Assembly: GCA_024233005.1 (NCBI GenBank)
Contig: JACKQE010000011.1
Span: 62,001-126,000 of the forward strand
DNA length: 64,000 bases
Origin: Akkermansiaceae bacterium
GTDB taxonomy: Bacteria > Verrucomicrobiota > Verrucomicrobiia > Verrucomicrobiales > DEV007
Reading direction: 5' to 3'
Below the pieces are notes generated by a model that ran no database searches, was not told where the DNA came from, and saw nothing but the letters and a program-made list of their open reading frames with translations. The position numbers and the translations under genes are program-made. Of this stretch, positions 61,355 through 64,000 are shown in pieces (position 1 is the stretch's first letter; every line of letters begins with the position of its first letter).

Positions 61355-61771
61355 TCAAAAGGGAATGTCGTCCTCTGAGTCGTTGTATCCGCCTTTGGGC
61401 TCGCTGAGATGGGAGGGCGGCGCGTCGTCATCCCCATAGGAAGGCACTGCGGCCGGGCGGCGACCGCCCCCCGCAGGAGGTCCTGGCGGATTGCCCCCTC
61501 CGGCCTTCTCCAGTTTCCACGCATTGAGGTTCACAAAGTAACGGCCATTGTATTCGTTGCCCCGGATGTCGAAAAAGACTTTCACCGGATCACCGACCTG
61601 GAGGCCTTCGGTCAGGGATATTTTCTCCTTAACGCATTCGAACTTGATGCGCTGGGGGAATTTTCCATCCGCCACTTCAACCACGAATTCCCGCTTGGAA
61701 AAGCCGCTCGAGAAGGTCTGGGGTTCGGAGATGAGATGAATGGTGCCTTGGATTTCGAAGCCGGTTGCCAT
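61355..61771 (-). CDS. DUF3127 OB-fold protein with acidic DDIPF tail
   Basis: 138 aa from ATG 61771 (MATGFEIQGTIHLISEPQTF). The OB-like core is GFSKREFVVEVADGKFPQRIKFECV and VGDPVKVFFDIRGNEYNGRYFVNLNAWKLE, matching DUF3127. A Gly/Pro-rich linker leads to SEDDIPF, the same kind of acidic D-D-I-P-F tip by which single-stranded-DNA-binding proteins recruit partners. So an SSB-like role in DNA metabolism is suggested by analogy. The open frame upstream of the ATG is not conserved. Confidence 0.8.
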   Translation of the reverse strand: MATGFEIQGTIHLISEPQTFSSGFSKREFVVEVADGKFPQRIKFECVKEKISLTEGLQVGDPVKVFFDIRGNEYNGRYFVNLNAWKLEKAGGGNPPGPPAGGGRRPAAVPSYGDDDAPPSHLSEPKGGYNDSEDDIPF

Positions 61772-61942
61772 GGGTCGCGCAAGTGAAGATGTCGGGAGTT
61801 CCTTCCGCCACCCCCCGGCAGGGCGCAACGAAAATCATTCAGAAATCCGAACATCCCTTCGCGCTGGAGGGGACACTGCGGTCTTGGAGGCGCGGCAAGA
61901 CCTCTGTCCGGCAGAGAAAGGCCGGAACACTCCGATGCGGGG

Positions 61943-62521
61943 CTATTTGGCTCCCATGAGCCCACCCAGAAGGTCGGAGATCCCCTTGCTGCCTCCCAGC
62001 ATGTCGGCGACGTCGTCCATCACCGAGCCATCCCCGTCTTTGTCCAACATGGACATGAGCCCGCTCAAGCCGCCGCCTTCTTCAGACAGGAATTTGGTCA
62101 CCGCACCGACAATCAAGGGAAGGATTTCCTTGGCCTTGCTCTTGCTGACGCCGAGGCGATCGCTGATGGCCTCGATGATCTGCGGTGCGAAACTCCCGAG
62201 GATTCCCCCCACGGCAGAAGTCGGGGCATGGGACGCGGCCAGCGCCTGTCCTTCTAAGGGAACGCAGTCTTCGCCACCCCTGAGAAGGCCACCCAATGGG
62301 CCAAGTAAGGATCCACTGCCGGATTCACCCTGCCCCAGAAGTCCCCCGAGGAGGTCGGATCCGCCCGACTGGGCCTGCGATTTCAGCCCTCCGAGAACCA
62401 TTGGACCAATCTCAGAAAGGAGTCCGTCGGTTTTTTCTGGCGACACCCCGAATTGCTCGGTGATCTGGCGGCTGACTTTGGATCCTTGGGAAGCGATGAG
62501 TTGTTCGAGAAAACTGGACAT
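61943..62521 (-). CDS. DUF937 (YidB-like) protein
   Basis: 192 aa. Starts SSFLEQLIASQGSKVSRQITEQFGVSPEKTDGLLSEIGPMVLGGL, and the second half has the same helix-Gly pattern (GGILGSFAPQIIEAISDRLGVSKSKAKEILPLIVGAV), the usual DUF937 architecture. Near the C terminus is an EF-hand-like loop LDKDGDGSVMDDVADML followed by a Gly/Leu tail. Function of the family is unknown. Confidence 0.87.
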   Translation of the reverse strand: MSSFLEQLIASQGSKVSRQITEQFGVSPEKTDGLLSEIGPMVLGGLKSQAQSGGSDLLGGLLGQGESGSGSLLGPLGGLLRGGEDCVPLEGQALAASHAPTSAVGGILGSFAPQIIEAISDRLGVSKSKAKEILPLIVGAVTKFLSEEGGGLSGLMSMLDKDGDGSVMDDVADMLGGSKGISDLLGGLMGAK

Positions 62522-62627
62522 GGGTGCGGGAGACTGAGTATGGTGGAGAAGGTTCGGATTCCCCGGATGAGTGCAAAGGCCTCAGATGCCCTGAGGGGCT
62601 GGAAAAGTCACTGAAAAACAGAAAACC

Positions 62628-64000
62628 TCAATTTTCTTTTTTGGAAGTGGACGGAAGAGTCACTTTTCCAGTGAAGGTGTTCGCTTGCACCACGATGTCC
62701 TCACAGTCGTCGGCCACGGAAAGATCGAATCCTTCCGGGAGGGTTCGGCTGATGCGGCAACCGGTGATGCTGGTCCCGCGGGTATTTTTCAAATGGATGC
62801 CCGCCCCGCAGTCCGTGAAGGCCACCCCTTGGATGAGAAAGCCGGCACAATTTTCCAACTCCACGGCCCCTTTGGCCGCGAGACAGGCGTGCACGGTGCC
62901 TCCAGTGAGCTGGCAATCCATGCTGTCGGTGAAACGGATGACGCCGTCCCGCTCAAATTCCCGAGGATTGACGGTGTTTCCGACCAGGGAAACCCGCTGC
63001 CCATGGCTGACCAGAATGTTGTCAGGGCCCGGGGCAAAAAACACATTTCCCGCCACATTGATGTCGGAAACATACTGAAGATCGAGGTTCACCGAGACAT
63101 CACTCAGGACGTTGGCGGAAATGGAGACCGTGTCGACCGGGTAGACTTCTTTGCCCAGGAAGCGGATGTTGGCTCCTCCCGGGGCCACAGGTTGGCCGGT
63201 CTTCCCGGAATAGTTGCCGCTGTGTTGGATGGTGCATCCCGTGATCGAGACCTCGGCAACGGAATGCGACTTGTCTCCCGGAGTGCCGGAGACATCGATC
63301 AGGATATTGGCCGCGGCGGTGGGGGTGGCATCTCCCGGCATGTTGCCCTCCAGATCGCACCCGGAGATTTGGACGTTGCGCACATTGCCGTCACGAATGA
63401 CGACGCCGCCTTCCCGACAGTAGCTGATGTGGCAGGCGGAAATGTTGGATTGGTGGAGATTCACCGAGTCATAGAAGATCCCGATCCCGCTGTTTTCGAA
63501 GAGGTGGCATTCCGAGATGATGATATTGCGGTTGCGCTCGACCAGATGGATCGCGTGATGACACCAGCGCACGGCAACCTGGCTGATGATCGGTTGGACC
63601 ACCCGGACCAGTTCGATGCCATCGGCGCCGGGATCTGCCCCGAGAATTTCGATGCCTTCGATGACGGGCATCCGTTCGTTCCAGGTCGCGGGCTGGAATG
63701 ACTTGGGATCGGCCGTTCCCTGATGAGTCCCCGTAAGGCGCAGCGCCGGACCCGGGGCATCCATGATGAGCGTGACCCCGCCTTGGGGCGCCCGGATCGC
63801 CGCGCCGTGGTGCTTGGCCAGATCGATTTCCAAAGTGCTCCCGAGTCGGTAAAGGCCTGGGGAGAGCGAAAGTCCGCCCTCCTTTTCCAAGCGGGCTTTC
63901 AGGTCCGGACTGGCATCGGGCAACGAACGGTAATCCGGGAATTGTGAGGCAAGACGCTCTGCCGGCGTTTGAGCAGACGTCGATACGCCAAAGGTCGCGA
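62628..64000 (-). CDS. Right-handed parallel beta-helix protein (5' end beyond window)
   Basis: The visible ~457 residues run to the right edge. The N-terminal part is in a pectate-lyase/NosD-type beta-helix: IRAPQGGVTLIMDAPGPALRL, then rungs such as NIIISECHLFENSGIGIFYD, HISYCREGGVVIRDGNVRNVQISGCDLEGN. Upstream of the TTG at 63923 the frame continues as GVSTSAQTPAERLASQFPDYRS without a stop, including a likely signal-peptidase site (SA-Q), so the gene is exported and its start lies outside. Surface polysaccharide binding or cleavage is plausible; no catalytic residues are evident. Confidence 0.75.
   Translation of the reverse strand, partial: ATFGVSTSAQTPAERLASQFPDYRSLPDASPDLKARLEKEGGLSLSPGLYRLGSTLEIDLAKHHGAAIRAPQGGVTLIMDAPGPALRLTGTHQGTADPKSFQPATWNERMPVIEGIEILGADPGADGIELVRVVQPIISQVAVRWCHHAIHLVERNRNIIISECHLFENSGIGIFYDSVNLHQSNISACHISYCREGGVVIRDGNVRNVQISGCDLEGNMPGDATPTAAANILIDVSGTPGDKSHSVAEVSITGCTIQHSGNYSGKTGQPVAPGGANIRFLGKEVYPVDTVSISANVLSDVSVNLDLQYVSDINVAGNVFFAPGPDNILVSHGQRVSLVGNTVNPREFERDGVIRFTDSMDCQLTGGTVHACLAAKGAVELENCAGFLIQGVAFTDCGAGIHLKNTRGTSITGCRISRTLPEGFDLSVADDCEDIVVQANTFTGKVTLPSTSKKEN

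Overview
The window looks like a chromosomal segment of a high-GC Verrucomicrobiota (PVC superphylum) bacterium. Inference rests on two copies of the paired 'cytochrome-c-like PSD1/DUF1549/DUF1553 + DUF1501' genes typical of Planctomycetes and Verrucomicrobia, a NarL-type two-component pair whose kinase carries OB-like extracellular domains, a caspase-like protease, a two-partner-secretion (FHA) protein, and outer-membrane efflux genes. No rRNA or tRNA gene was recognised and there is no marker that fixes the genus.

Region 1 (1-39.9 kb) is ordinary core and semi-core sequence: a tripartite RND efflux operon (adaptor tail, HAE1 pump, TolC), a TPR-TM-VWA protein, a minus-strand operon (lipoprotein, BtpA-like protein, PLP dehydratase), an FHA-domain secreted protein, a caspase/YARHG gene overlapping a Tat-exported M15 peptidase gene, a duplicated NTF2-like-domain protein, PSD1-DUF1501 pair no. 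1, a kinase/regulator pair, a nitroreductase-Hsp20-Lon proteostasis cluster, PSD1-DUF1501 pair no. 2 (split by an inverted methyltransferase gene), UDP-glucose dehydrogenase with RsmB, an MMPL exporter, an EF-hand protein, glutathione peroxidase and a CDGSH protein.

Region 2 (about 40.2-56.5 kb) is accessory DNA with visibly lower GC and many broken genes. It begins at a decayed 3' remnant of metH, continues with a six-gene same-strand cassette (41263-47496), then an IS256-family transposase joined to an IS3-family remnant, two long blocks of a 9-bp tandem repeat that cut off a methyltransferase gene, a minus-strand operon (retropepsin-PDZ-Sel1 protein, DUF115-like protein, 2OG-Fe(II) oxygenase, methyltransferase stub), a poly-serine protein, and a RAYT-like HUH transposase gene broken by an 88-bp double-hairpin insertion.

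The most interesting locus is the 41263-47496 cassette. A D12-class DNA adenine methylase and a PD-(D/E)XK nuclease candidate form a probable restriction-modification pair (4-nt overlap). They are followed by a PIN-like nuclease domain fused to a Ser/Thr kinase, a TerY-like vWA protein, a PP2C phosphatase and a multi-Cys protein with a J-like C terminus. This is the kinase/phosphatase/vWA 'TerY-P' triad known from ter-related gene neighbourhoods, here hard-wired to R-M and with a nuclease on the kinase polypeptide. I infer a phosphorylation-controlled DNA/RNA-targeting defence or stress system; function is not shown by the sequence.

Region 3 (56.7-64 kb) returns to core-like genes: TrmL and L21 (rplU), a family 2 glycosyltransferase, an unusual membrane-domain/ketopantoate-reductase fusion, a DUF3127 OB-fold protein, a DUF937 protein and the 3' part of a beta-helix protein running off the right edge.
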